A program made the translations under genes and the position numbers. A model generated the notes under the pieces. It was given only the letters and a program-made list of their open reading frames with translations, did no database searches and was not told the origin of the DNA. 42,830 nt of DNA from Holophagales bacterium (GTDB lineage Bacteria; Acidobacteriota; Thermoanaerobaculia; Multivoradales; Multivoraceae): assembly GCA_009843505.1 (NCBI GenBank), contig VYDI01000036.1, forward strand, positions 1 to 42,830, given 5' to 3'. Positions 17,138-26,009 of the stretch are shown in pieces; position 1 is the first letter of the stretch; each line of letters opens with the position of its first letter.

Positions 17138-18769
17138 ATGTCTGAGTCCGCCAATCGGAAGCGGCGCAGTCGGGGAGGACGTGGCCCCGGCCTGTTCACC
17201 CGGTTCCTGAACGCGGTCGAGTTTCTCGGCAACCTGTTGCCGCATCCGGTGACGCTGTTCGCGGTGCTGGCGCTGCTCATCCTGCTGGTGTCCGGGATGG
17301 CGGAAGTGCTCGACTGGAAGGTGGCCGATCCGCGGCCCGCCGGCGTCTCGGGCCGCTCCGAGGACGGCGTGATCCGCGCGGTCAGCCTGATGAACCCCGA
17401 GGGGATGCGGCGGATCGCCATGAACCTGGTGACGAACTTCACCAGCTTCGCGCCCCTGGGCACGGTCCTCGTCGCCTTGCTCGGGGTTGGCGTCGCCGAA
17501 CGTTCCGGTCTGCTCGGCGCGCTGCTGCGGGCGCTGGTCCTGGGCGCGCCGCGGAACTTGCTGACCGCGGTCGTGGTCTTCGCCTCGGTGGTCTCCAACA
17601 CGGCGTCCGAGATGGGCTACGTGGTGCTGATCCCACTGGCGGCGGTCGTGTTCCGAGCGGTCGGCCGGCATCCTCTGGCCGGCCTGGCCGCGGCATTCGC
17701 AGGCGTCTCGGGCGGATACTCGGCGAACGTGCTGATCGGCACCGTCGACCCCCTGCTCGCCGGAATCACGACCGAGGCGGCGCGCATCATCGATCCGTCC
17801 TACGCGCCCGGCGCGGCGAACGAGATCCCGGCCACCGCGAACTACCTCTTCATGCTGGTCAGCACCTTCATGATCACCGTGATCGGCACCCTGGTGACGA
17901 CCCGGATCGTCGAGCCCAAGCTGGGAACCTTCGAGCCGAGCCGGGCGGCGGAAGACCTGGAGGATCCGGAAGAAGGCCTGAAGACGCTGTCGCCGGAGGA
18001 GAAGCGCGGTCTGAAGCTGGCGGGCTTGACCGTCCTCGTCATGCTCGGAGGACTGGCGCTTCTGGCTCTGCCCGAGAACGGCTGGTTCCGCGACCCGGCG
18101 GCGAACGCGCTCCTGATCGACGACCTGAGGCCGATGCTGCGGAGCGTCGTCTCGCTCATCTTCGTCTTCTTCATCGTGCCGTCAATCGTCTACGGCCGGG
18201 TCACGGGGTCGGTCCGCAACGACCGTGACGTGATCGACGGCATGGGCAGGGCGATGAGTTCGCTCGGGCCCTACATGGTGCTCGTCTTTTTCGCGGCCCA
18301 GTTCGTCTCCTTCTTCAACTGGACCAACCTGGGGACGATCACGGCGGTGGTCGGCGCCGATCTGCTGACCCGGTTCGACCTGACCGGGCCGATCGTGTTC
18401 GTACCGTTCATCTTGATGTGCTGCTTCGTCAATCTGATGCTCGGCAGCGCGTCGGCGCAGTGGGCGGTGACGGCGCCCATCTTCGTGCCGATGCTGATGA
18501 CGGTCGGCTACAGCCCCGAGGTCATCCAGGCCGCCTACCGGATCGGCGACTCGACGACGAACATCATCACGCCGATGATGAGCTATTTCGGTCTCATCCT
18601 GGCGGTGGCGATGCGGTACGACCGGAAGCTGGGAATCGGCACCCTGATCTCGACGATGATCCCGTACTCGATCTCCTACCTGATCGGCTGGGTGACGCTG
18701 TTCTACGTGTGGGTGTTCGCGCTCGGCCTGCCGGTCGGCCCCGGGTCGCCGACCTACTACACGCCCTGA
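17138..18769 (+). CDS. abgT: AbgT family transporter
   Basis: A 543-residue inner-membrane protein with about 12 hydrophobic segments. The AbgT signatures are plain: FLNAVEFLGNLLPHPVTLFAVLALLILLVSG near the start, VVFASVVSNTASEMGYVVLIPLAAVVF, GGYSANVLIGTVDPLLAGIT, and GSASAQWAVTAPIFVPMLMTVGYSPEVIQAAYRIGDSTTNIITPMMSYF. E. coli AbgT imports p-aminobenzoyl-glutamate; some homologs export sulfonamide drugs. A hydrophilic insert (about 265-290, ending SPEEKRGLK) is cytosolic. It follows a peptidase and a phosphatase, which may produce its substrate. The exact substrate is unknown. Confidence 0.93.
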   Translation: MSESANRKRRSRGGRGPGLFTRFLNAVEFLGNLLPHPVTLFAVLALLILLVSGMAEVLDWKVADPRPAGVSGRSEDGVIRAVSLMNPEGMRRIAMNLVTNFTSFAPLGTVLVALLGVGVAERSGLLGALLRALVLGAPRNLLTAVVVFASVVSNTASEMGYVVLIPLAAVVFRAVGRHPLAGLAAAFAGVSGGYSANVLIGTVDPLLAGITTEAARIIDPSYAPGAANEIPATANYLFMLVSTFMITVIGTLVTTRIVEPKLGTFEPSRAAEDLEDPEEGLKTLSPEEKRGLKLAGLTVLVMLGGLALLALPENGWFRDPAANALLIDDLRPMLRSVVSLIFVFFIVPSIVYGRVTGSVRNDRDVIDGMGRAMSSLGPYMVLVFFAAQFVSFFNWTNLGTITAVVGADLLTRFDLTGPIVFVPFILMCCFVNLMLGSASAQWAVTAPIFVPMLMTVGYSPEVIQAAYRIGDSTTNIITPMMSYFGLILAVAMRYDRKLGIGTLISTMIPYSISYLIGWVTLFYVWVFALGLPVGPGSPTYYTP

Positions 18770-18822
18770 GCCGGCAGCGGCTTCGCTGACGGCCGCTCCA
18801 CGGCGCGCCGTCAAGGTCCTGT

Positions 18823-18828
18823 TACGAT
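18823..18828 (+). promoter_or_regulatory. Putative -10 element (TACGAT)
   Basis: TACGAT in CTGTTACGATGAC, 50 bp before the ATG at 18878. The same hexamer occurs before the genes at 30804 and 39456. No clear -35 box. Confidence 0.28.
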
Positions 18829-18877
18829 GACGCGTTCCGCCCCGGCGCGAGTCGGTGCGGAGGAGGGGAGATCGCCT

Positions 18878-19087
18878 ATGGCCAGACCTGGTCCGACCAC
18901 TTTCGCGAAACGTCAACGAGAGATGCGCAAGCGCCAGAGGCGCCAGGAGAAGCTGGAACGGCGCGCGCAGCGGAAGATCGAGAAGGAGCAGGCCGCCCTG
19001 GAGGCGCCGGAGAACACAACCGGTGAGGACCCGGACATCGCGGGTATCGTCCCGGGTCCGCAGCCGCTACCCGACTGGGACGACTGA
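18878..19087 (+). CDS. Small, highly charged conserved protein
   Basis: A 69-residue protein starting at the ATG after GGAGGAGGGGAG. The first half (FAKRQREMRKRQRRQEKLERR, about 9-29, and the following Lys/Glu run) forms a continuous charged alpha-helix or coiled coil. The acidic Pro-rich tail ends PLPDWDD. Similar small FxKRxRE...K/R-rich proteins occur widely in bacteria with no assigned role; nucleic-acid or ribosome contact is a guess. Its stop lies 9 bp from the stop of the convergent WEGD gene. Confidence 0.75.
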   Translation: MARPGPTTFAKRQREMRKRQRRQEKLERRAQRKIEKEQAALEAPENTTGEDPDIAGIVPGPQPLPDWDD

Positions 19088-19096
19088 CCCGGCCGC

Positions 19097-20152
19097 CTAC
19101 TGGCCGCCGCCGGACGCCACGGCTTCGGCCTCTTCGGCTCGCGCGCCGGAGAGAATGTTGAACAGGCCGTAGTTGCCCTCGTGGCAGGCGTACTCGTACA
19201 GCGCCTCACCCTTCTTCATCAGCAGACGGGCGGTGAAGGGCCGTGTGAAGGTCGCCGGGTCGTTCACTGTGTACTCGTACATCAGCGTGTCCTCGTCGAC
19301 GCGTCGGAACCTCTCCGTGACGTGCATTCGGTAGGCGTCGCCCACGGCGCCGGCCACGCTGCCGCTGAAGCTGGAGACCAGATCGGAGAAGTTCTTCGTC
19401 TCGACGATCAGGGTGTCTCCTTCCCAGCGGCCGCGGGAGTCGCCCATCCACTGCCGCACCGAGTCAGGAAGGTGGGGACGCCCGTCGAGCGGCACGATGC
19501 GGGTGTCGTGGACCATCTCATTCAGGATTGCCACGTGGTTCGCGGACTGAAAGATCTGGATGTTCTGGTTGTAGCCGCCGGGCGTGATCGGGGGGCCTGC
19601 GTTGAAGCCCAGAATGCAACGCTCGGATAGGCCGCGGTCCTCGTAGCTGTCGAGTCCGACACCACCTACGCGGAGCCGGACTGGGCGGTCGATCGGCTTG
19701 TCATCACCGCGGGTCTGGCGCTTGATGCCGGGGAGAGTGTCAGGAAGCCGGCCGTTCGGGGGGTCGATGATCAGCGACGTCCGCAGGTCCTCGACGACTC
19801 TGGCGCCACGGTCGAACCAGAAGTTGTTGTAGCCGCCCACCGGGTCCCCGGCCTTGAGTTTCCTCTTCTCCGGGTCGCTGGGCGCGTCGGCGGCGCGCGC
19901 TCGCTCGACGGCCGCCGTCTCGATCTCGGCTGCCCTGGCCTCGTCGATCGTCGCTTCCTGGTCCTCCGGCCGCTGGAGGGGCGTCAGCGTGCGGAAGTCC
20001 CAGACCCCCGAGATGTCGGGCTTGCCGTCGGCTGCCAGCGGCGGCGTCCAGTCGGCCTCCTGCGCCTGCAAAGCCGGCGCGGCCACCGTCAAGGAGGCAA
20101 CGACGACTGGAATCCACTGAAGGTGGGAGCGGGTGATTCGGCGGTGACTCAT
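19097..20152 (-). CDS. Exported WEGD-family protein
   Basis: A 351-residue exported protein of unknown function. ATG 20152 follows GAGGAGGGA. The signal peptide ends at LQAQ31. Family blocks: AADGKPDISGVWDFRTLTPLQRP (40-62), GGYNNFWFDRG, RTSLIIDPPNGRLPDTL, SERCILGFNAGPP (Cys179), HVAILNEMVHDTRIV, GDSRGRWEGDTLIVETKNF and YEYACHEGNYGLFNILSGAR (Cys323). It has the longest Cys-Cys spacing of the seven (144) and lacks the NTGTAWW block, so it forms a distinct subgroup. It is the last gene of a minus-strand series that includes a symporter, 48 bp downstream of it. Confidence 0.82.
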   Translation of the reverse strand: MSHRRITRSHLQWIPVVVASLTVAAPALQAQEADWTPPLAADGKPDISGVWDFRTLTPLQRPEDQEATIDEARAAEIETAAVERARAADAPSDPEKRKLKAGDPVGGYNNFWFDRGARVVEDLRTSLIIDPPNGRLPDTLPGIKRQTRGDDKPIDRPVRLRVGGVGLDSYEDRGLSERCILGFNAGPPITPGGYNQNIQIFQSANHVAILNEMVHDTRIVPLDGRPHLPDSVRQWMGDSRGRWEGDTLIVETKNFSDLVSSFSGSVAGAVGDAYRMHVTERFRRVDEDTLMYEYTVNDPATFTRPFTARLLMKKGEALYEYACHEGNYGLFNILSGARAEEAEAVASGGGQ

Positions 20153-20187
20153 ATCGTCCCTCCTCTTGGTGTCGAGAGTTGCCGGCC

Positions 20188-20193
20188 AGTGTA
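20188..20193 (-). promoter_or_regulatory. Putative -10 element (TACACT)
   Basis: TACACT on the minus strand, 36 bp before the ATG at 20152. It could give this WEGD gene its own promoter despite the symporter gene just upstream. Confidence 0.28.
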
Positions 20194-20200
20194 GCCCGCG

Positions 20201-21793
20201 CTAGCCCCCGGCAGCCTCCGCGGTTTCGGCCGGCGCGCTGAACAGTCGCTCGACATGCGCTTCCGGCAGTGGCTGCGTCAGCTTGGACACGACATAGGTC
20301 CCGGCGATCGAAACGACCTCGCCGACCACCGCGCAGGAGTACGGATTGATCTGGTAGTGCGCGAGCCACTGCGCGATACCTGACAGGGGACCGAGCGAGC
20401 CGGGATCGACGATCATCCAGGGCAGGCCACTGCGTAGCAGAACGAAGGTGAGCATGCCGCTGACGAGGCCCGTGTAGGCCCCGGCCAGGGTAACGCCGCG
20501 CCACAGGCCTCCGACCACCAGCGGGCCGGCGAAGGCGGCCATCATGCCGCCGGTGCCCACCCAGACGAGCAGCGCGATGTTCATGTCCTGCATCGCCCAG
20601 GCCATCCAGGTGCACAGGATCAGCACGATCACGGTGCTCCAGCGGCTGATCACGAGCACCTTGCGGTCGACTTCCTTGTCGCTCAGGTGGGGTGAGTACT
20701 TGGGGACGATCGAGCGGCGATAGATGTCGTTGGCGACGATCTGGGACGACGACACGACGAGTCCGTCCGCGGTCGACATGATCGCGGCCAGGATGCCGAC
20801 GCCGATCAGGGCGGCAAGCCAGGTCGGGAACAGTTCGATGAAGAGCGCGGGGAGCGCCTCGTTCGCATTGCGGCCGGCCTCGAGCAGCTCGGTACCCAGG
20901 ACGCCGCGGGCCAGGATGCCGCCGAGTCCGAGCATGCCCATGGTCAGCCCGACGGCGAAGGCGAGCTTGACGAAGCGCATCCGGTCGCCGTCGTTCCTGA
21001 GCGCCCACACCTTGTTGCCGATGTGCGGGAGCATGCCGAGCGGGATGTGGGCGAACAGGACGCAGGCGATCGCCCACCAGGAGTCGTAGAGCGAGTTCGA
21101 CTTGTTGAGCGGCCCCACGAGGTTCGGGTCCTGCTCGCGCAGGTTGCTGACCAGGGCGCCGAGCCCACCGTCCATGCCGGATGCGAACAGGAACATGATG
21201 ATGACGACGACCGCGACGCCGAGCATCATCATTCCCTGGATGCCGTCGGTGAGGATATCGGCGTGGGCGCCGCCGAGAACGACGTACACCAGCAGAACGC
21301 CGGAGGTGATGATCAGGGCCGTCAACGGTTCGAGACCGAGCATGATCTCGAACATGACGAGGCCCGACACGAGCTGGCCGGCGATGTAGAAGAACAGGAC
21401 CAGCGAGAAGATCGAGACCAGCAGGCGGACGCCGTCGCTCCGGTAACGATCGCCGAGGTACTCCGGGATCGAGCGGTTGCCGAACTTGTGGCCCGAATTG
21501 GCGACCAGCCTGATCGTGATGAGGACCCCGAAGTAGACCCCCATGGGATAGAGGAACTTGCCCCAGACGCTGGCCATACCGAAGTCGTAGCCGAGGCCGG
21601 GACTGCCGAGGAAGGTGGCGCCGCTGGCGGTGGTCGCGGCGAACGCCAGGGCCAGGAAGTAGGGGCCGTAGCTGCTCCGCGCGGTGGCGAAGTCGTCCGC
21701 GTTGCTAATCCTCCGGCTGGCGATCCAGCCGAACGTCAGCATGCCGACGATGTAGAGGACGAGGAACATCCACGACCAGGCGAACAGACTCAT
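20201..21793 (-). CDS. Sodium:solute symporter (SSS family)
   Basis: A 530-residue membrane protein with 12-13 hydrophobic segments. The SSS core is seen in GWIASRRISNADDFATARSSYGPYFLALAFAATTASGATFLGSPGLGYDFG (about 23-73), NRSIPEYLGDRYRSDGVRLLVSIFSL, and VVLGGAHADILTDGIQGMMM, the family signature region. The conserved Ser/Thr pair of the sodium site is plausible in AAIMSTADGLVVSSSQIVANDIY. Relatives (PutP, PanF, GlcP-like) import proline, pantothenate, sugars or acids with sodium. The surrounding serine hydrolase and exported enzymes suggest uptake of a small hydrolysis product. The substrate is not predictable. Confidence 0.93.
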   Translation of the reverse strand: MSLFAWSWMFLVLYIVGMLTFGWIASRRISNADDFATARSSYGPYFLALAFAATTASGATFLGSPGLGYDFGMASVWGKFLYPMGVYFGVLITIRLVANSGHKFGNRSIPEYLGDRYRSDGVRLLVSIFSLVLFFYIAGQLVSGLVMFEIMLGLEPLTALIITSGVLLVYVVLGGAHADILTDGIQGMMMLGVAVVVIIMFLFASGMDGGLGALVSNLREQDPNLVGPLNKSNSLYDSWWAIACVLFAHIPLGMLPHIGNKVWALRNDGDRMRFVKLAFAVGLTMGMLGLGGILARGVLGTELLEAGRNANEALPALFIELFPTWLAALIGVGILAAIMSTADGLVVSSSQIVANDIYRRSIVPKYSPHLSDKEVDRKVLVISRWSTVIVLILCTWMAWAMQDMNIALLVWVGTGGMMAAFAGPLVVGGLWRGVTLAGAYTGLVSGMLTFVLLRSGLPWMIVDPGSLGPLSGIAQWLAHYQINPYSCAVVGEVVSIAGTYVVSKLTQPLPEAHVERLFSAPAETAEAAGG

Positions 21794-21853
21794 CGACTAC
21801 CTCCTCGACAGTTCAGGTGGTTCCTTCGGCCCCGGGCTCGCTCGCAGCGAGCC

Positions 21854-23149
21854 TCAGTCGACAATCGCTTCGTAGGCCAGGCGCTTGCTGCCGATCCGTG
21901 CGGCCGAGGCGGCCTGGAAGTCGCGGCTCTGGATCATGCCGACGACGACCAGGTCCTGCACCGGGTTGATGCCGAACCAGGTGCCGCCGATCCCGTACCA
22001 CCAGTACTCGCCCCTGGCGCGCTCATGGTCGGTCGCCGGGTTCGGATCGGTGACGATCGAGAAGTCCAGGCCGAAGCGGTTGCCGCGGTAGAGCGGGCCC
22101 ATGTCGGTGACGCCATCGGGCAGGTGGTTGGTGTGCATCAGCTTCACCGTCTCCGGCTTCAGGATGCGGACACCGTCGAGTTCGCCGCCGTTGGCGAGCA
22201 TCTGGGCGAAGCGCATGTAGTCCGTCGCGGTGCCGACGAGGCCGCCGCCGCCGGAGAGGAACTTCGGCTTCTCGAGGTACTGCCCGAACTCGACCTTTGC
22301 CAGCTTGCCTCCGGTGGACTGGTACATGTGCGAGAAGCGGTCCACCTTGGCGGGCTCGACCCAGAAGGCGGTGTCCTTCATGCCCAGGGGCTCGAACAGG
22401 CGCTCGTTCAGGACCTCGTCAAGCGGCTTGCCGGCCAGCACCTCGAGCACGTAGCCCTGGACGTCGACGGCGACGCTGTAGTGCCACATCGAGCCGGGCT
22501 GCTGGCGGAGCGGGATCTTTGCCAGCTTGTCGATCATCTCCTCGAGGTTCTGGTTGAAGTCGATGATGCCCGCCTTCGTGTAGAGCGTGTCGACCTGGGA
22601 CCGCGAGAACAGCCCGTAGGTCAGTCCGGCCGTGTGGCTCATCAGTTCCCGCATCGTCATCGGATGGTCGGCGTCCTCCGTGATCGGGTTGCCGTCCGCG
22701 CCGTCCTCCTTAGCGACCTTGAGGTCGGCGAACTCGGGAATGAACTTCGACACGGGGTCGTCGAGCGTGAAGCGGCCCTCGTCGTAGTAGGTCATCAGCG
22801 CGACCCCGACGATCGGCTTGGTCATCGAGTAGATGCGGAAGATCGTGTCCTTCTCGACCGGGAGTCCGTTCTCGATGTCCCGCTTGCCGTAGGCGTCGAA
22901 GTGGACCACCTTGCCCTTGCGGGAGACCATCGTGACGACGCCGGCGAGCTGGCCGCCGTCGACCATGCCGTGCATGGCCTCGTTGAGCTTCTTGAGGCCG
23001 GCCGGGTCCATGCCGACGTCGGCCGGCTTGGCGTGCTGCAACTCGGGCTCGGCGGCGAACGCCGGCGCGAGAACGAAGACCGCCAGCAGCAGGGCAGCGG
23101 CGGCGGTGGCGAGCGGGGCGTACTGCCCCCGAGGACGCAATCGGATCAC
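21854..23149 (-). CDS. Exported serine hydrolase, class C beta-lactamase/PBP-like fold
   Basis: A 431-residue hydrolase. The start is a GTG at 23149 with AAGGAGG just upstream; no ATG fits the signal peptide (LATAAAALLLAVFVLAPAFAAE). The active-site SxxK is Ser108-Met-Thr-Lys111 in FRIYSMTKPIVG. The second motif is YSV in WHYSVAVDVQGYV (usual YxN) and the third lies near GIGGTWFGINP. FGLDFSIV and RELMSHTAGLTYG are typical of the Beta-lactamase (PF00144) family, which includes esterases, D-aminopeptidases and penicillin-binding proteins. The Asn-to-Val change in YxN argues for esterase-type use rather than lactam resistance. A putative -10 (TACGCT) lies 41 bp upstream. Confidence 0.9.
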   Translation of the reverse strand: MIRLRPRGQYAPLATAAAALLLAVFVLAPAFAAEPELQHAKPADVGMDPAGLKKLNEAMHGMVDGGQLAGVVTMVSRKGKVVHFDAYGKRDIENGLPVEKDTIFRIYSMTKPIVGVALMTYYDEGRFTLDDPVSKFIPEFADLKVAKEDGADGNPITEDADHPMTMRELMSHTAGLTYGLFSRSQVDTLYTKAGIIDFNQNLEEMIDKLAKIPLRQQPGSMWHYSVAVDVQGYVLEVLAGKPLDEVLNERLFEPLGMKDTAFWVEPAKVDRFSHMYQSTGGKLAKVEFGQYLEKPKFLSGGGGLVGTATDYMRFAQMLANGGELDGVRILKPETVKLMHTNHLPDGVTDMGPLYRGNRFGLDFSIVTDPNPATDHERARGEYWWYGIGGTWFGINPVQDLVVVGMIQSRDFQAASAARIGSKRLAYEAIVD

Positions 23150-23197
23150 GCGTGGTTCCTCCTTGCGGGGTTGAGCGGAGCGTCGGCGAGCGTACCA

Positions 23198-23265
23198 CTG
23201 GGTGCGCCGGCGTCCCCGCCGGCATCCGGCGCGAAGCGCCGGCTTCGGGAGAGTCGGCCGCGCTA
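23198..23265 (+). repeat. Dispersed double-hairpin repeat, copy C (best copy)
   Basis: Stem 1 is GCCGGCG-TCCC-CGCCGGC (23207-23224) and stem 2 is CCGGCGC-GAA-GCGCCGG (23227-23243). A tail ending GCCGCGCTA meets the stop of the DUF1295 gene at 23263-23265. Placement and sequence mirror copy A. Confidence 0.82.
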
Positions 23266-24102
23266 CCGCAGCCGCAGGCCCGGAATGAGGCAGGGGGTGG
23301 AGGCCTTGTACTCCGGGTACGACGGATACCTGCCGGCCGAGATGGACTCCGCGAGCGGTATCGACCCGACGACGAGGCCGATCAGTCCCAGGCAACCGAA
23401 ACCGGTCCAGTGGAGCCACTCGCCCGACGCCGCGACGGCGAACAGGTAGAAAGCGCACCACATGCCCATCTCGCACAGGTAGTTCGGATGGCGGCAGACT
23501 CGGAAGAGGCCGCGATTCATGAACGGTTGAGCGACTTCCTCGCCGGCCGCGACCCGGCGTTTCTTGTCCTGCTGGAAGGCCCACATCTGCTCGTCGGCGA
23601 CGGTCTCGCCGACCAGGAGGAGAAGGAACAGCCCGGCGGCCACGAAGTCGAGTGCGCCCAGCGGCGTGTCCCCCGCCTCCCAGGCCGCGTGGATCGGCGA
23701 CGTGAACCACCAGATCAGCAGCATCTGGCCGGGCGCGATGAACGTCGCGTTCATCACCTGGATGGCGACGGGGCCGAAGCGCTCCCTGACGGTGGCCCAG
23801 CGGTAGTCCTCGCCGCCCTTCCAGTAGCCCCCCTTGCGGGCGAAGTTGAAGGTGAGGCGTAGCCCCCAGAGCAGCACGAGGAGGGTCATCACGTTGACTC
23901 GCGAGAACTCGAAGTCCGTGGAGAAGGCCACGATCAGGCAGTAGACGGGCGGGCAGATCGACCAGAGGCGGTCCACCCAGGAGTACTCGCGGGTGATGAC
24001 CGAGCTGAGCCAGCAAAGGATCGCCAGGATCACGTACAGGTCGAGCGCGGCGCCCATCGGCGTGCCGACGAGTGGGTGGGGGATGAAGTTGATGTCCGGC
24101 AT
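23263..24102 (-). CDS. DUF1295 / steroid 5-alpha-reductase-like membrane protein
   Basis: A 279-residue integral membrane protein with about seven hydrophobic segments. Diagnostic pieces are SWVDRLWSICPPVYCLIVAF, LWGLRLTFNFARKGGYWKGGEDYRWATVRERFG, and the C-terminal NRGLFRVCRHPNYLCEMGMW with YPEYKASTP, a pattern shared with steroid 5-alpha reductases and isoprenylcysteine methyltransferases. Such proteins bind NADPH or SAM at the RHPNY region. A reductase acting on a lipid or sterol-like substrate is plausible. It starts 18 bp after the WEGD gene at 24121 and is almost certainly in the same transcript. Repeat copy C begins within its last codons. Confidence 0.88.
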   Translation of the reverse strand: MPDINFIPHPLVGTPMGAALDLYVILAILCWLSSVITREYSWVDRLWSICPPVYCLIVAFSTDFEFSRVNVMTLLVLLWGLRLTFNFARKGGYWKGGEDYRWATVRERFGPVAIQVMNATFIAPGQMLLIWWFTSPIHAAWEAGDTPLGALDFVAAGLFLLLLVGETVADEQMWAFQQDKKRRVAAGEEVAQPFMNRGLFRVCRHPNYLCEMGMWCAFYLFAVAASGEWLHWTGFGCLGLIGLVVGSIPLAESISAGRYPSYPEYKASTPCLIPGLRLR

Positions 24103-24120
24103 GGGCTCGTTCCTCCTGCC

Positions 24121-25275
24121 TCAGTCGCCCGATCCGGAACCGGTCGAGGCGCCCGGCGCGCTCTGCTCGATCGCCTCCCGCTCCAGCAGCCGCGCGCCGC
24201 GCATGATGTTGCCGAAGGCGTAGTTCCCCTCGTGGCAGGCGTACTCGTAGAGCTTGTGCGAGGTCGCGGGCCACGGGTACTCGCCGCTCCAGGCGGTCTC
24301 GTAGGCGGGGTCCTCAACCGTGAACTCGTAGCGCAGGTTCTCGGCGTCGATGCGGCTGAACCGCTCCGTCACCCGCATGTCGCGCGAACCCCTCGAAACC
24401 GAGCCGGGGATCTCGCGGAAGTTCGTCGTCTCGACGACCAGCGTGTCTCCTTCCCACCAGCCGATCGAGTCGCCGCTCCAGTTGCGGATCGCGTCGGGCA
24501 GGTGCTCCGAGTCGAGCCGGATGATCCGTACGTCGTGCATCCACTCGATCAGGATCATCACGTGAGTGTCCGTCTGCACGATCGTCTTCAGGTTGTTGTA
24601 CATCCCGGGCATCGATGGAGGACCGGAAGCGCCGCGAGTGAGAATGCAGCGCTCGGCTAGCGGCCGGAGTTCGTGATCGTCGTACGGGCCGACGGGAAGG
24701 TTCAGCCACCAGGCCGTGCCCGTGTTCTCGTGCCGGAAGGGCGCGAGGCGCTTGCTCCTCTCCTGGCCGAGCTCACTGAGCGGCGGATAGCGGCCGTTCG
24801 GCGGGTCCGTGATGATCGACGTGCGGTACTTGCCGTCGAGCGTGAAGGCGCCCGTGCCGATGTCGACGAAGAAGGCGTTGTAGCCGCCGACCTTGCCGGC
24901 CGCCCCGGTGAACTCCGGCGCGTAGATGCCGGTGCCGCCCTTGGGCGGAGCCTCGCGGTTCGGGTCACTCGGCGCGTGGTCCTTGTCGAAGTTCGTCGAC
25001 CAGTGCTCGGCGAGTGCTTTGGCCTCCTCCTGCGTCAGTTCGAGCCGGTCGCCGAATTGGTCCGGCCGCTGGGCCGGCGTCAGGGTGGCGATGTCGTAGG
25101 TGCCCGAGAGGTCGGGACGACCATCGTGCCGCCGCGGAATCTCCTGGGCCTCCGCGGCGGAGGCCGCGAACATCATGAGCGCGGCGGCCGCGGCGATCAC
25201 CACCAGGGCCCCGATCGACACCAGGGCACTGCCCCAGACCCTCCAGAACGAAGACCTCCGTCGTCTGATCTGCAT
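24121..25275 (-). CDS. Exported WEGD-family protein
   Basis: A 384-residue exported protein of unknown function. ATG 25275 follows GGGAGGTCGAG. It has a long, strongly basic signal peptide (MQIRRRRSSFWRVWGSALVS...) ending near AEAQ44. Blocks: IPRRHDGRPDLSGTYDIATLTPAQRP, SDPNREAPPKGGTGIYAPEFTGAAGKVGGYNAF, RTSIITDPPNGRYPPLSELG, FRHENTGTAWWL, LAERCILTRG (Cys210), THVMILIEWMHDVRIIRL, GDSIGWWEGDTLVVETTNF and YEYACHEGNYAFGNIMRGARLLE (Cys347). It is closest to the copy at 33670, sharing the GGTGIYAPEFTGAAGKVGGYNAF segment, so those two look like a recent duplication. The Ser/Gly tail is unstructured. It leads a minus-strand series with DUF1295, hydrolase and symporter genes. Confidence 0.83.
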   Translation of the reverse strand: MQIRRRRSSFWRVWGSALVSIGALVVIAAAAALMMFAASAAEAQEIPRRHDGRPDLSGTYDIATLTPAQRPDQFGDRLELTQEEAKALAEHWSTNFDKDHAPSDPNREAPPKGGTGIYAPEFTGAAGKVGGYNAFFVDIGTGAFTLDGKYRTSIITDPPNGRYPPLSELGQERSKRLAPFRHENTGTAWWLNLPVGPYDDHELRPLAERCILTRGASGPPSMPGMYNNLKTIVQTDTHVMILIEWMHDVRIIRLDSEHLPDAIRNWSGDSIGWWEGDTLVVETTNFREIPGSVSRGSRDMRVTERFSRIDAENLRYEFTVEDPAYETAWSGEYPWPATSHKLYEYACHEGNYAFGNIMRGARLLEREAIEQSAPGASTGSGSGD

Positions 25276-25310
25276 CTCGACCTCCCGTCCGTTGGCTGTG
25301 GGTGGCGGTC

Positions 25311-25316
25311 AGTCTA
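25311..25316 (-). promoter_or_regulatory. Putative -10 element (TAGACT)
   Basis: TAGACT on the minus strand 35 bp before the ATG at 25275. It would be the lead promoter of the 25275-to-19097 series. No -35 match is seen. Confidence 0.28.
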
Positions 25317-25372
25317 GCGCCCGGCTGCTGAAAGCTGCGAAACCACGCGATCTGTGACATCCTCCCCTCGCC

Positions 25373-25582
25373 ATGGCGGAACCGAACTCTCGACTGACGT
25401 GGGCGCGCTGGATCGTTCTCGGCCTGATCGGCGCGGGACTGCCCATAGCCGCCTGCCGGCGGTCCCTGTCCGGACCGGTCGACGTGCCGGTGCTGGCCGA
25501 TGTCGTGACGATCGCCTTCTACGTCCTCGCCATGGTCTGCCTGGCCGTCTCGCTGGCGGCGTCGTTGCCCCGGTCGGGGTAG
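25373..25582 (+). CDS. Possible small two-helix membrane protein
   Basis: A 69-residue open frame, ATG 25373. Two hydrophobic stretches are visible: WIVLGLIGAGLPIAAC (about 12-27) and VVTIAFYVLAMVCLAVSLAASL (about 44-65). The ribosome site is weak (CTCCCCTCGCC). It occupies the gap between a WEGD gene and the convergent HEPN gene, ending 10 bp before the latter. I do not recognise a family. The membrane pattern and good fit to the gap favour a real gene, but it could be spurious. Confidence 0.45.
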   Translation: MAEPNSRLTWARWIVLGLIGAGLPIAACRRSLSGPVDVPVLADVVTIAFYVLAMVCLAVSLAASLPRSG

Positions 25583-25592
25583 CTGGTCGGCG

Positions 25593-26009
25593 TCAGCCGC
25601 CTCCGGGGGCCGGGGCCGCCGCCCGGTCGACTACGAACCGCGCCATCTCGCGCGCTTCGGAAGCGTCCGCCTCCGTGTAGAAGCCTGACGGCACGATGTC
25701 CGGCGCGCCGTAGAACGCAAGTTCGCGGTCACGGCGCAGGCTCCTGGAGGCGGCTGTGAGGCCCTCCAGGTCGTGTGCCACTTCCGGCGGCAGACGGCTG
25801 CGTTCGGCCTCCAGGACGTCCGCCACGTCGTGCACTCTGGGCGGGTCGACGCCGACGGCGTGCAGCAGTCCCTTGAGGGCGAGCTCCACGACCTCCTGCG
25901 ACTCGCGGACGACATCGGCCCAGCTCTCCGCGTCGTACAGCACGTCGAGAGCGCGAAGTCTGGCCTGGGCGCGGCGAAGATGATCCGCCGCCAGGGCCGG
26001 GTTCCGCAT
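25593..26009 (-). CDS. HEPN-domain protein (toxin-like partner of MNT)
   Basis: A 138-residue all-alpha HEPN protein (PF05168 type). The core LRRAQARLRALDVLYDAESWADVVRESQEVVELALKGLLHAVGVDPPRVHDV and LRRDRELAFYGAPDIVPSGFYTEADASEA are characteristic. Known HEPN toxins of HEPN/MNT modules cut RNA with an R-x4-6-H motif followed by a Tyr that the MNT partner AMPylates. Here Arg93-x4-Ala98-x-Tyr100 keeps the Arg and Tyr but has Ala at the His place, so RNase activity may be lost or altered. Its ATG overlaps the stop of the MNT gene as TGATG, typical of a toxin-antitoxin operon with the antitoxin first. Confidence 0.85.
   Translation of the reverse strand: MRNPALAADHLRRAQARLRALDVLYDAESWADVVRESQEVVELALKGLLHAVGVDPPRVHDVADVLEAERSRLPPEVAHDLEGLTAASRSLRRDRELAFYGAPDIVPSGFYTEADASEAREMARFVVDRAAAPAPGGG

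Noticed and set aside
21023..23449. A very long plus-strand open frame opposite the symporter and serine hydrolase
   Set aside because: It is rich in Asp/Arg/Val with no family features. Both minus-strand genes are complete and recognisable.
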